Shown: one piece after another, positions 36,890 to 44,306 of the stretch
How positions within the stretch are numbered: the stretch's first letter is position 1
Layout of the letters: every line of letters starts with the position of its first letter
NCBI GenBank assembly: GCA_964384465.1
Contig: CAYLLT010000004.1
Location: 1-64,000, forward strand
Direction of reading: 5' to 3'
Origin: CAYLLT01 sp964384465
GTDB taxonomy: Bacteria > Planctomycetota > Phycisphaerae > UBA1845 > PWPN01
DNA: 64,000 nt
Notes under the pieces: model-generated
What the model was told of the DNA's origin: nothing
Seen by the model: only the letters and a program-made list of their open reading frames with translations
The model's database searches: none
Program-made: the position numbers and the translations under genes

Positions 36890-37030
36890 GACCAGATCGT
36901 CTGGTATCTGGACGGTCAGCAGCGATTGCAGGCTACTGACGAGACGCTGAAAGATGCCGGCATGATCGGGCTGTGATCGAAAGCCGACGCCGCCTCCTCG
37001 TTCGACGATATCACGATCCGCGGGGAATGA
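36890..37030 (+). pseudogene. C-terminal fragment of a paralogue of the lipoprotein at 35493
   Basis: The stretch from GACCAGATCGTC to the terminal GGGGAATGA aligns without gaps to the last 47 codons of the 35493-36203 gene (IVCYLDGQQRLQATDDT and PGMIGLWSKADAASSF in the intact copy). Identity is high but clearly below 100 percent. A TGG codon of the intact copy is TGA here, so the fragment is also interrupted. No 5' part is present. Confidence 0.82.
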
Positions 37031-37075
37031 GACACTGTGGTCATAGCGGTGCGCTCTCAACGATCGGAGTACAGG

Positions 37076-38743
37076 ATGCCGATGCGCGGGCGATACTCAT
37101 GGCCGTGGATCGTTACCGCGGCCGCATTCATCGTTCATGCCGGCTGCTCGGCACACCGGACCCCTGTACCGCCAGCCGCGGCAACGGCGGACAGAGTTGC
37201 GACCATTGGCCCAGCCGAGACGACCGGCCTGCACGGCGTGAGCATCGAGCCGCTCGCAAAAGCACGGCGCTGGGGCTTTCTCTTCTTCTGGGACTACCAG
37301 GCCGATCCGCCCACCGCCGAGCAGGTCCGCGTCAGGCTTCCACTCGTGATTTCGGAACTGAAGCGCTATCCGGCGGACCTCTTCGAGCGCCTGCGGCTGA
37401 AGCGGATCGTGTTGTGCGGCTCCATCCGGATCAACGGCGAGGAGACGGGCGGCTTCGCCTGGGCGGACCGCGAGGCCATTTATCTCGGCGTGCGCGAATG
37501 GGACCGGGCGTATTGGCCGGATTATTTGGCAACCAGCGTGCTCCACGAATTGTTCCACATCATCGACGCGCGCGACGGATCAGCCGGCGACGCGGAATGG
37601 AAGGGCCTCAACCCGAAGGGATTCCACTATGGCCGCGGAACCTCTCAGGAGATGGCTCTATGCGCCGACCGCCGCGAGGGTTTTCTGGACGCGTACTCCG
37701 GGCGGAACATCGGCGAAGACAAGGCCCAGATCTTCTCGCACCTGATGACGCACTACGCCGCCGTTCGCGACCTGGGCGGGCGCGATCCGATCATAGGGGC
37801 CAAGGCCGACCTGATGGAGAAGATGGTGGCCGACTTCTCCCCGGCGATGGATGCGGCGTTCTGGGCGGAAGCGCGACGGCGTAGCGAGTCGGCGGAGGAT
37901 CGGTTCGCCACATCGATGCGCTACGGCTGGCTCAAACTTCAGCCGGGCGTCGATCCGCTGGAACCCAACCGAGACCCAACCGAGCCCTTCGCCGTAGTAC
38001 GTCGCACGCGCTTCCAAAACTATCAGGGTTTTGCACAGGGAAAGGGGCGGGAGACTCACCTCGGTATAGCGTGGGAAGACCTTGTGCGGTTCCTGTATGG
38101 GCTGAACGATCAGAAGTTCTCGGCTCCGCGATGCGTTGCACCGGAGGACCTGAAAACCAGCCGCTTCGACCTGATTGTGGCGCTGCCCGACGCGGAACTC
38201 TACGATCCGCGAATCTGGAAGTCCGCCCGCGCCGCTTTCGAGGCCGGGTTCGGCGTCACCATGCGAAAGGAGATGCGTGAGGTCGATGTGTACGTGCTCC
38301 GCGTCGGACCCGGCGGAACCGAGCGGCTGGAAGCGGCCGCGCGGCGCGCTGAACGGGAGTCTCAGGCGACCAAGCGAAAACACTTCTGGTCCAACCTGCT
38401 GCGACTACGTTCCACTGGCTCGGCGTGGGAGATGAAGATGGGTGTGGATTTGAAAAACGGCAAAATGCGCTACGCTTTCCATAATGCACCGCTGACATGG
38501 GGTTTGAGTAATCTCGAACAAGTTGGTGTGGACCGACCACTGATCGACGAGACAGATTTCCAAAAGCCGCTCAGTGTCGCCGTGCCATACGCATCCGAGA
38601 AGTGCGGAACGCTGAAGGCGTTGGCCACGGCACTGGGACTGGAAGTGGTACCCGCGCGGCGGGCGATAGAGATGACCGTGTTGGAGAAATCCGAGCCCAC
38701 GTCGCAGCCCGCGGTCTCGACAGTGAGGTCATCGCGAGACTGA
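37076..38743 (+). CDS. Putative zinc metallopeptidase lipoprotein (HExxH) with DUF3738-like C-terminus
   Basis: 555 residues from ATG 37076 (GGAG 7 nt upstream). A hydrophobic leader ends in a lipobox-like VHAGC. Near residue 160 is the gluzincin motif SVLHELFHIIDARDG, with a downstream acidic helix ADRREGFLDAYSG that could hold the third zinc ligand. The rest (to about 555) has no clear domain except the end CGTLKALATALGLEV and RAIEMTVLEKSEPTSQPA, which resembles the tail of TIGR03435/DUF3738 proteins. It probably sits on the outer face of a membrane. Substrate unknown. Confidence 0.65.
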   Translation: MPMRGRYSWPWIVTAAAFIVHAGCSAHRTPVPPAAATADRVATIGPAETTGLHGVSIEPLAKARRWGFLFFWDYQADPPTAEQVRVRLPLVISELKRYPADLFERLRLKRIVLCGSIRINGEETGGFAWADREAIYLGVREWDRAYWPDYLATSVLHELFHIIDARDGSAGDAEWKGLNPKGFHYGRGTSQEMALCADRREGFLDAYSGRNIGEDKAQIFSHLMTHYAAVRDLGGRDPIIGAKADLMEKMVADFSPAMDAAFWAEARRRSESAEDRFATSMRYGWLKLQPGVDPLEPNRDPTEPFAVVRRTRFQNYQGFAQGKGRETHLGIAWEDLVRFLYGLNDQKFSAPRCVAPEDLKTSRFDLIVALPDAELYDPRIWKSARAAFEAGFGVTMRKEMREVDVYVLRVGPGGTERLEAAARRAERESQATKRKHFWSNLLRLRSTGSAWEMKMGVDLKNGKMRYAFHNAPLTWGLSNLEQVGVDRPLIDETDFQKPLSVAVPYASEKCGTLKALATALGLEVVPARRAIEMTVLEKSEPTSQPAVSTVRSSRD

Positions 38744-38750
38744 GAGTGGA

Positions 38751-38972
38751 TTACTGGTACAGGAGCGGATAGCTTTGCGGATCGGCGAGGCAATCCAGTT
38801 CGAGGTCCACGTCCAGCTTCGGCCAGCGCAGGTACGATTGGCGAACCAGGCGGACGTCGTGTATTTGCCGCATCGTCGCGTCGCGGAACCAGGGAAAGTG
38901 CTCGTAATCCAGGTAGTATTCCCTGCCCGGGACCGAATATCTCCGTCTTGGCGCCGACCGAGCGTGGATCAT
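38751..38972 (-). CDS. DUF2442-like protein, second copy
   Basis: 73 residues from ATG 38972. The segment EYYLDYEHFPWFRDATMRQI, HDVRLVRQSYLRWPKLDVDL and ELDCLADP matches the other DUF2442 subtype (FPWF-xDA..IxxV, RWP.LDVDL). The frame is open further upstream (to 39104) without a better start. Its partner is not found next to it. It converges on the metallopeptidase gene, 7 bp away. Confidence 0.55.
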   Translation of the reverse strand: MIHARSAPRRRYSVPGREYYLDYEHFPWFRDATMRQIHDVRLVRQSYLRWPKLDVDLELDCLADPQSYPLLYQ

Positions 38973-39116
38973 CGATCCGCGGAAGTGAACGCTACATGTC
39001 TTCTGTCCGGACTCACGTCCGCACGAGTACACCCAAGCCGACACGATCAGAGACAAGCGATCCTGCCCGGCTTCGCGTGCAACCTGGCCGAGTTCTTCAA
39101 CGACTGACCCCTACCA

Positions 39117-39647
39117 TCATGAGGCGCGCGACGCTTTCACTCGCGTCACACCCCAGACGATCGCGGTGAAAGCCAGATCGTTCAGCACGGTAATCACGTG
39201 ATAATACCAGGGAAATTTCGCCGAATGCCGGACGCCCCAGAACAGATAAAACGGAGCGCGGAAACGTTCCTCGGTGAACGGCCAGAAAAGTTGTATGCCC
39301 GGTCCCCAGGTCAGAGCGTCGAGAAAAACGTGGGAGCCGTAGCAGAGCAAACCTGCGCAGAAGAACATTCCCCAGCCGCGGCCGGCGATCCATCCGGCGA
39401 TGAAAGCGAAGAGGACGGCGAACACCACGGTGGCCAAGAGGCTGTGCGAGAACGTGTTGTGATACGCCATGATTCTGGCGCCAAACACCGGACCGAGCAG
39501 GATGTCGGCATCGGGAGCATTGAGCGCGCCCAGCACCGCGAGCCACAGGAGCACGCGCCGGCCTGGAGGCAGTTGAGGATCGGTTCTCATCTTGACGGCC
39601 GGCCAGGCCGCGAGCATCAAGGCGGAATGGGCGATGGGAGAAGGCAT
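39117..39647 (-). CDS. Membrane-bound metal-dependent hydrolase, YdjM/DUF457-like
   Basis: 176 residues, start MPSPIAHSALML. The family's conserved polar residues within membrane helices are all visible: the N-terminal His (PIAHS), NAPDADILLGP, MAYHNTFSHSLLA and YGSHVFLDALTWGPGI. Four or five TM segments. The family is named for inner-membrane hydrolases; the reaction is not known. It starts 41 bp after the preceding minus-strand gene's stop, so the two may be co-transcribed. Confidence 0.85.
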   Translation of the reverse strand: MPSPIAHSALMLAAWPAVKMRTDPQLPPGRRVLLWLAVLGALNAPDADILLGPVFGARIMAYHNTFSHSLLATVVFAVLFAFIAGWIAGRGWGMFFCAGLLCYGSHVFLDALTWGPGIQLFWPFTEERFRAPFYLFWGVRHSAKFPWYYHVITVLNDLAFTAIVWGVTRVKASRAS

Positions 39648-39687
39648 ATCGTCGTGCTCGACAACCTCGTTATCGCGTTCGAGAACC

Positions 39688-42186
39688 TCACGAAGCTGAG
39701 GCGGCCTGCGTCTCCCGTGAGGCGACAGTGACACCCACAAGCTCTTCCTGCGGCGGACTGCGGCGGATCAGCCATACCAGGCAGGCCCCCGCGATCAAAT
39801 AGATGACCCCTCCCATCAGCAGCATCCAGCGATAGCCGAGGAACTGAATGATGATGCTGATCGCCGTGGTTCCGACCACGGTCATGTAGCCGTTCAACGC
39901 CCAACCCCAGGCGACAAGCCGGCTGTCCAGGCGTCCGGCTAATCGCAGCCCCGTCGGGAACGGCACACCCAGGAGCAGGCCGAGCGGCGCCAGCAACGCG
40001 ACACTCAGCAGGCAGCGCGTCGCCAGCTCATATTTCAACCACGCGTCGAACACCGCCTCAAGTCGTGTGGCGTAGAGGAACGCGATGACTCCGATCAGCA
40101 CGAAAATCCCCAGCGGCCAGTTGGAGCCACGTGCCGCCAGCGGCGACAGCGTCATACTTCCCAGCCCTGCGAATACCAGCAGCGAGCCCAGCACGATGCT
40201 CATCGCGTGCGTGGGGGAGCCGACGAAAAGAATGAACCGCTGAAGAAGAATCACCTCCAGCGCGATAAAACCCACACCCAGCAGCGAGAAATAAAACAGG
40301 AACATCCAGCGTGTGCCGCGGGTCCCGCGCCCGCCGGTGCGCTCCAGGCGGCGCAGCGGGAAGAAGATAAAAACACCGGCCAGAAGTACGGCTTCCGCCA
40401 GCACCGCGAGCGCCGGTATGTCCCCGATGGGGATGGGGCCGAATTTGCGCGCGTCCTCCGCCATCTGCTTGATCTCCTCGGGCAGCGCGGGATTGCGGGC
40501 GTCGATTTTCCGCAGGAAAGGCATGGTTCGATTGGCGAACGGTTTATCATCCGTGGCAGAGACGGCCACAAACGGCAGACTCGCCAGATAGGCTTGTCGC
40601 TCCAGCCCCTTTGTGTTGTAAATCCGTTCGTACGTCTGGATCGCGATCGGCTCGTTGCGGTCCGATTCCCAGTCCGCACCGAGCTGCTCGCGGAGCCCCT
40701 CCGGCGCGATGAACACCGCGCGTGGCCGCGCCCGCAGCTCCTGAGCAATGACCGTCAGCTCCTCTTTGGGGAACGGCGTCTTCCGCAGCATCAGCGCATT
40801 GTAGTTGTATGCGTTGACGCCTCTTTCGAGATAGATGCGTCCGGCCGGATCAATACCAAGCCGTTCGAGTGCGGCCAGCACGGTGGCGAGCAGCTTGAAG
40901 CCGTTTTCGCGGGCGATGAACAGCACGCCCGAATCGGTGAGGTGGTTGAAGTAGTCGCAGATGGCTTCCACCGTCAATAGATACGAATCCGACGTGGCGG
41001 CGGCCCCCGTGGTGACCATGGTCACGCTGTAAGCGCTGACCTGTTCGATCACGTCGTACTTGTTCGGCGAGCGCTTGATGAAACTCCGGCCCTCCTCGTT
41101 GATCAATTGCACGCGCGGATCGCGAAAGAGCCCGCCGAGATAATCGTTGAACTTGCGGCTGACCAGCCGGCACACGACCGGGTCCAGCTCCACCGCGGTG
41201 ATGCGCTGAGCGCCGTTAGACAGGGCCCAGAGCAACTCCTTCCCGCCGGAGGAGGCGATGACCAGTGCGTGCCGCCGCGGCGCGAGCAGGTAGGGCAGAA
41301 TGCCGGAAGAGACTTTCGGCAATGCGTCGGGCAATTGATTGAAGTCGCCTCCGAAGGGGAACATGTGCGACTGCATGGAGCCGGCGTCGAACCAGATCAT
41401 GCGGTGATCGCCGTGTTCGGCGACATCGATTCGGGAGATCGCGCTCCATTGCGTGTGGAGGATGCGGCCGGCGTCGCGGTCCTCGACGAAACCGCGTTTG
41501 GGCGTGTGCACGACGACCCCCAGCCGCGGTACGACCAGAGGTCCCGAGACGGCCAGCGCCAGCGTGGACACCGCCGCCGTCCCGAGGATTTTGCGATGGA
41601 GGCTTCCGGCGAAAACGGCCGCGCTGATCGCGGTGAGGATAGCCGATGCCCACACCGTCCCCGCCCCGCCGAGCCAGGCCATCGCCTGAATGGTGAGGAT
41701 CGAGCCCGTGCCGGCGCCTAGCAGGTCAGCGCCGTATAGCCAGCCGACGCCCTGTTCGCCGCGGCTCAGCAGCGAGCAAATCGCCAGGCCCGCGAAGAAG
41801 AAGGGGAGCGTCAGCGCGAGGTACCACGCGGCCAGACCGCCAAGCGTGCCAGCAGGTTGTCGGAAAAAAGCGGTGAAGTCCAGAGGAACAGCCGACGTGA
41901 TCGCGTAAGCGGCCACCATGGAGAGGCTCGCCAGCAGCGTAGTCAAGGGCACCAGCTTCTCGCTGGGAACCGCCTGAAGCCGTTTATGGCAGGTGAGCAG
42001 AACGCCGCTCAGGGCGAAGCCGAACAGCGCGGTCCCGATGACCACGTATCCGAGATTGCCGTAATTCTGGACCACGACGATCTTGTTATAAGCCAGCTCG
42101 AAACCGAGCGTCGCGGCGGCCAAACAGAACATACCCACCAGATCCCGCCCCTGTGGTCGGCCCGAGGGGTGATTCACATCAGCCAC
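39688..42186 (-). CDS. Multi-span membrane protein with spermidine-synthase-like methyltransferase core
   Basis: 832 residues from GTG 42186, chosen for its AGGGAG site 6 nt upstream; an in-frame ATG at 42228 has none. N-terminal six to seven TM helices (GFELAYNKIVVVQNYG), a cytoplasmic Rossmann domain (ALVIASSGGKELLWALSNGA, ITAVELDPVVCRLVSRKFND, DPRVQLINEEGRSFI, YDVIEQVSAYSV), then seven or eight more TM helices. Membrane spermidine-synthase-like proteins of this shape are common in Planctomycetota and Proteobacteria; aminopropyl transfer is not proven for them. The glycine motif is ASSGGKE instead of GGGDG, so a different substrate is likely. Confidence 0.82.
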   Translation of the reverse strand: MADVNHPSGRPQGRDLVGMFCLAAATLGFELAYNKIVVVQNYGNLGYVVIGTALFGFALSGVLLTCHKRLQAVPSEKLVPLTTLLASLSMVAAYAITSAVPLDFTAFFRQPAGTLGGLAAWYLALTLPFFFAGLAICSLLSRGEQGVGWLYGADLLGAGTGSILTIQAMAWLGGAGTVWASAILTAISAAVFAGSLHRKILGTAAVSTLALAVSGPLVVPRLGVVVHTPKRGFVEDRDAGRILHTQWSAISRIDVAEHGDHRMIWFDAGSMQSHMFPFGGDFNQLPDALPKVSSGILPYLLAPRRHALVIASSGGKELLWALSNGAQRITAVELDPVVCRLVSRKFNDYLGGLFRDPRVQLINEEGRSFIKRSPNKYDVIEQVSAYSVTMVTTGAAATSDSYLLTVEAICDYFNHLTDSGVLFIARENGFKLLATVLAALERLGIDPAGRIYLERGVNAYNYNALMLRKTPFPKEELTVIAQELRARPRAVFIAPEGLREQLGADWESDRNEPIAIQTYERIYNTKGLERQAYLASLPFVAVSATDDKPFANRTMPFLRKIDARNPALPEEIKQMAEDARKFGPIPIGDIPALAVLAEAVLLAGVFIFFPLRRLERTGGRGTRGTRWMFLFYFSLLGVGFIALEVILLQRFILFVGSPTHAMSIVLGSLLVFAGLGSMTLSPLAARGSNWPLGIFVLIGVIAFLYATRLEAVFDAWLKYELATRCLLSVALLAPLGLLLGVPFPTGLRLAGRLDSRLVAWGWALNGYMTVVGTTAISIIIQFLGYRWMLLMGGVIYLIAGACLVWLIRRSPPQEELVGVTVASRETQAASAS

Positions 42187-42305
42187 GCTTATCTCCCTGT
42201 AAGTAGGGCGGGCATTGCCCAATGGCACTAAGCTTCCGCCGATAAAAAAGGTCCTCTCTGGCCGAAGTCTTTCTTGGACAAGGACTTGGTCAGGAGGACC
42301 TCACA

Positions 42306-42661
42306 ATGTTCACGGACGAACTGAGACGTAACGTATGGGATTGCATTCGTCAACACGATCTTCGAGCGTTTTCGGGACATCTGACACCGGGGATGTTCGT
42401 CGAAGCTGCGTGGCGCGTGGGCGTCCGGCTGGGCGGGGGCCGATGGCGCCCGGCCAATCGGGTGTGGCTGGGCTTGGCTTCGGCCTTGCACACCGGCAAG
42501 AACTTCGCCGGAGTCCTGACGCTGGTGCTCAAGGTTCTGGGGGATACGCCCGGATGGGAGTCCTCGCCCATCGGCGCCGCCTGCCGAGCATCTCGGCGCA
42601 AATCCCGCCAGCGCGGTCGGGCCCGTTGCCGGCGTTCCAAGCACGACCCTCGGCGGCGAAG
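42306..42661 (+). pseudogene. IS4-family transposase, N-terminal fragment
   Basis: The first roughly 118 codons read like the N-terminal domain of an IS4-type transposase (FTDELRRNVWDCIRQHD, LTPGMFVEAAWRVGV, VWLGLASALHTGKNFAGVLT, then RSKHDPR). The DDE catalytic domain is absent. The homology stops where the repeat AAAAGGTGTCAG begins, implying that the RAYT element or a deletion removed the rest. Confidence 0.75.
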
Positions 42662-42993
42662 AAAAGGTGTCAGGAATAATTATCTTGACATCCGATGTGG
42701 TGGCGGTATGGGGTGGTCATGGGACGGCCTGCACGGGTCACGGAGCCGGGGGTTGCATATCACCTGCTGAACCGCCGGGTGATGCGGCTGCGGATCTTCG
42801 AGAAGGACGCGGACTACGCCGCATTCGAGCGGGTACTGGCGGCGTCGGCGGGGCGGCCGGACGCTCCGCGACTGCTGGCCTACTGCCTGATGCCCAATCA
42901 CTGGCACCTGGTCGTGCAGGCGGGGGAGCGGACCGACCTGTCGACGTGGATGCAGTGGCTGACGGTGACGCACACGCATCGCTGACACCTTTT
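42662..42993 (+). mobile_element. RAYT-bearing element bounded by a perfect 12-bp inverted repeat
   Basis: AAAAGGTGTCAG (42662-42673) and CTGACACCTTTT (42982-42993) are exact reverse complements and enclose a REP-associated tyrosine transposase gene. GGTGTCA-type motifs are commonly found next to RAYT genes. The element is 332 bp, much shorter than a full RAYT locus, so it is an internally or terminally deleted copy. Confidence 0.8.
42719..42985 (+). pseudogene. Truncated REP-associated tyrosine transposase (Y1/RAYT)
   Basis: 88 residues starting MGRPARVTEPGVAYHLLNRR. The HUH metal motif is intact in LMPNHWHLVVQ (His-x-His), preceded by ADYAAFERVLAAS. The reading frame ends with TVTHTHR and a TGA supplied by the right inverted repeat (42983-42985). 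Full-length RAYTs are about twice this size and carry the catalytic tyrosine in the missing C-terminal half, so this copy cannot be active alone. Confidence 0.88.
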
Positions 42994-43005
42994 GTTTTGG
43001 ACAGC

Positions 43006-43536
43006 TCATGTCCGGGGCCCCATCCATTCGTCCGGGGCGGCCGCGGCGAGGCGCTGCCAGTGTTTTTCGGCGAGCAGCTCGCCGAGCTGGCGGGTGTTCT
43101 CGAAGCCGTTGAGCAGGCCGGCGCGGACGACGAGCATCAGCAGTGCGGCGGCCGCTCCTATCGAAACGCGGGCCAGGTGCAGTTGGGCCCGCTGCCAGCG
43201 GCTGAGATTGGGACGGACGCGCAGCAGGCGTTCGGCCGCGGCGGATACCCGCGACGCCCGCCTCAACATGCGCAGCGCCCGGCCGTTGGCACGGGCCAGC
43301 AGATCGGGAGGGGCCGCCTGCGTGCACAGCAGCGTGAGACCGACCTGGACCTCATTCATGCGGCGGACCTGCTCAGACAGAATTTCGGATTTCGGATTGC
43401 GAATTGCGGATTGGTCAGACCGCGGTAATTCGCAATTTGCCTCTGCGGTTTCACCGGCGGGACGACGGTGCCACAATTCTGGATCAATCTCACCGGCGGG
43501 ATGCCGGCGCCACAGTTTTTCAAGTTCATAACTCAT
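43006..43536 (-). CDS. Probable membrane-anchored anti-sigma factor with repeat-derived N-terminus
   Basis: 176 residues. The start overlaps the sigma-factor stop (ATGA), the typical sigma/anti-sigma arrangement. The only clear feature in the natural part is a hydrophobic segment VSIGAAAALLMLVVRAGLL near residue 130, a possible TM helix. Residues 10-33 come from two tandem 39-bp-spaced repeats (RRHPAGEIDPELW, HRRPAGET) and residues about 32-52 from the inverted repeat at 43381-43441. No classical zinc anti-sigma (HxxxCxxC) motif is seen. Function is inferred from position. Confidence 0.6.
   Translation of the reverse strand: MSYELEKLWRRHPAGEIDPELWHRRPAGETAEANCELPRSDQSAIRNPKSEILSEQVRRMNEVQVGLTLLCTQAAPPDLLARANGRALRMLRRASRVSAAAERLLRVRPNLSRWQRAQLHLARVSIGAAAALLMLVVRAGLLNGFENTRQLGELLAEKHWQRLAAAAPDEWMGPRT
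43381..43441. repeat. In-frame inverted repeat, same family as at 2434
   Basis: The left arm 43381-43412 is a chain of CGGATT/GCGAATT units; after a 13-bp GC-rich spacer the right arm TAATTCGCAATTTGCC (43426-43441) is complementary to its 3' part. It is translated within the anti-sigma gene as QSAIRNPKSEIL, nearly the same peptide as the SEIRNSQSEI of HyuA. Confidence 0.85.
43451..43514. repeat. Two tandem TCACCGGCGGGA repeats in the same gene
   Basis: Two 25-bp copies (43451-43475 and 43490-43514) differ at three positions and are 39 bp apart start to start, so the frame is kept. Each contains complementary CACCGG/CCGGCG halves and resembles a REP unit. They encode RRPAGE and RRHPAGE near the protein start. 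Confidence 0.8.
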
Positions 43537-44129
43537 TCAGCAACCTCCCGTCCGATCAGGCCGGCCAGCCGCACCACCGCCTGCCGCCGATAGATTCGCG
43601 CGGTGCCGCCGCGGATATTGAGCAGGGCGGCCACGCGGCTGTAGGGCAGCTCGGCCAGATCGCGAAGCAGGATCACATCCCGCAGATGCGGCGGCAGGAG
43701 ATAGATGGCCTGCCTCATGCGTTCGAGGATCTGCCGCTGATCGAACGCCTGTTCGGCCGCCGGCGCGGCCCGATCGGCATCGCGGCGAGCCTGGGCGTCG
43801 ATCACCGCCGGCCACTGTTGCCGCCTTTGCTTGCGGTTGCGCAGGATGCTGATGCCGGCGTTGACGGCGGTGCGATAGAAATAACCGCTGCGATTGCACG
43901 TCGCTGCTTCCGGCCCGCGGCTGGTGAGCTGGCACACCGCCGTCTGGTAGGCGTCGAGCACGTCCTGCTCCGAGCCGAGCATCCGCCATAGCAGCGTCAC
44001 CACGGCGATGCCGTTCTGCCGCAGCAACGTCAGAATCCACCGCTGGTCGTCGGCCACGTCGGCGGACTGTAGCGCAGCCAGCAGCGAGCGAAGCTCCAAC
44101 GGAAGGGCGATGGCTTTGCCGTCGGACAT
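43533..44129 (-). CDS. ECF-type RNA polymerase sigma factor
   Basis: 198 residues from ATG 44129. A sigma-70 region 2-like stretch (QDVLDAYQTAVCQLTSRGPE, GYFYRTAVNAGISILRNRKQ) and region 4 with the helix-turn-helix LPPHLRDVILLRDLAELPYS, RVAALLNIRGGTARIYRRQA are recognisable. It would direct polymerase to a regulon together with the overlapping anti-sigma gene. It is divergent from the gsp operon (178-bp gap), so that operon is a candidate target. Confidence 0.82.
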   Translation of the reverse strand: MSDGKAIALPLELRSLLAALQSADVADDQRWILTLLRQNGIAVVTLLWRMLGSEQDVLDAYQTAVCQLTSRGPEAATCNRSGYFYRTAVNAGISILRNRKQRRQQWPAVIDAQARRDADRAAPAAEQAFDQRQILERMRQAIYLLPPHLRDVILLRDLAELPYSRVAALLNIRGGTARIYRRQAVVRLAGLIGREVAE

Positions 44130-44306
44130 GTATCGGTTCTCCGTATATATTATGACGCAGAACACGGCGAGATGTATACGTCCGCCACGGGAATTTGCGA
44201 AAACCCGATATTCCGCCCCAATTCGACCCTAACACCGCCCCGGTGTGTTCTTCTATATTTGGTGAACAGGGAATCCCGCCATTCGCGTCTTTAACGAGGA
44301 ATCAAC

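Noticed and set aside
38973..39116. N-terminal extension of the second DUF2442 gene (SLIVSAWVYSCGRES...)
   Set aside because: The frame is open but has no good start or ribosome-binding site and does not resemble any domain I recognise.
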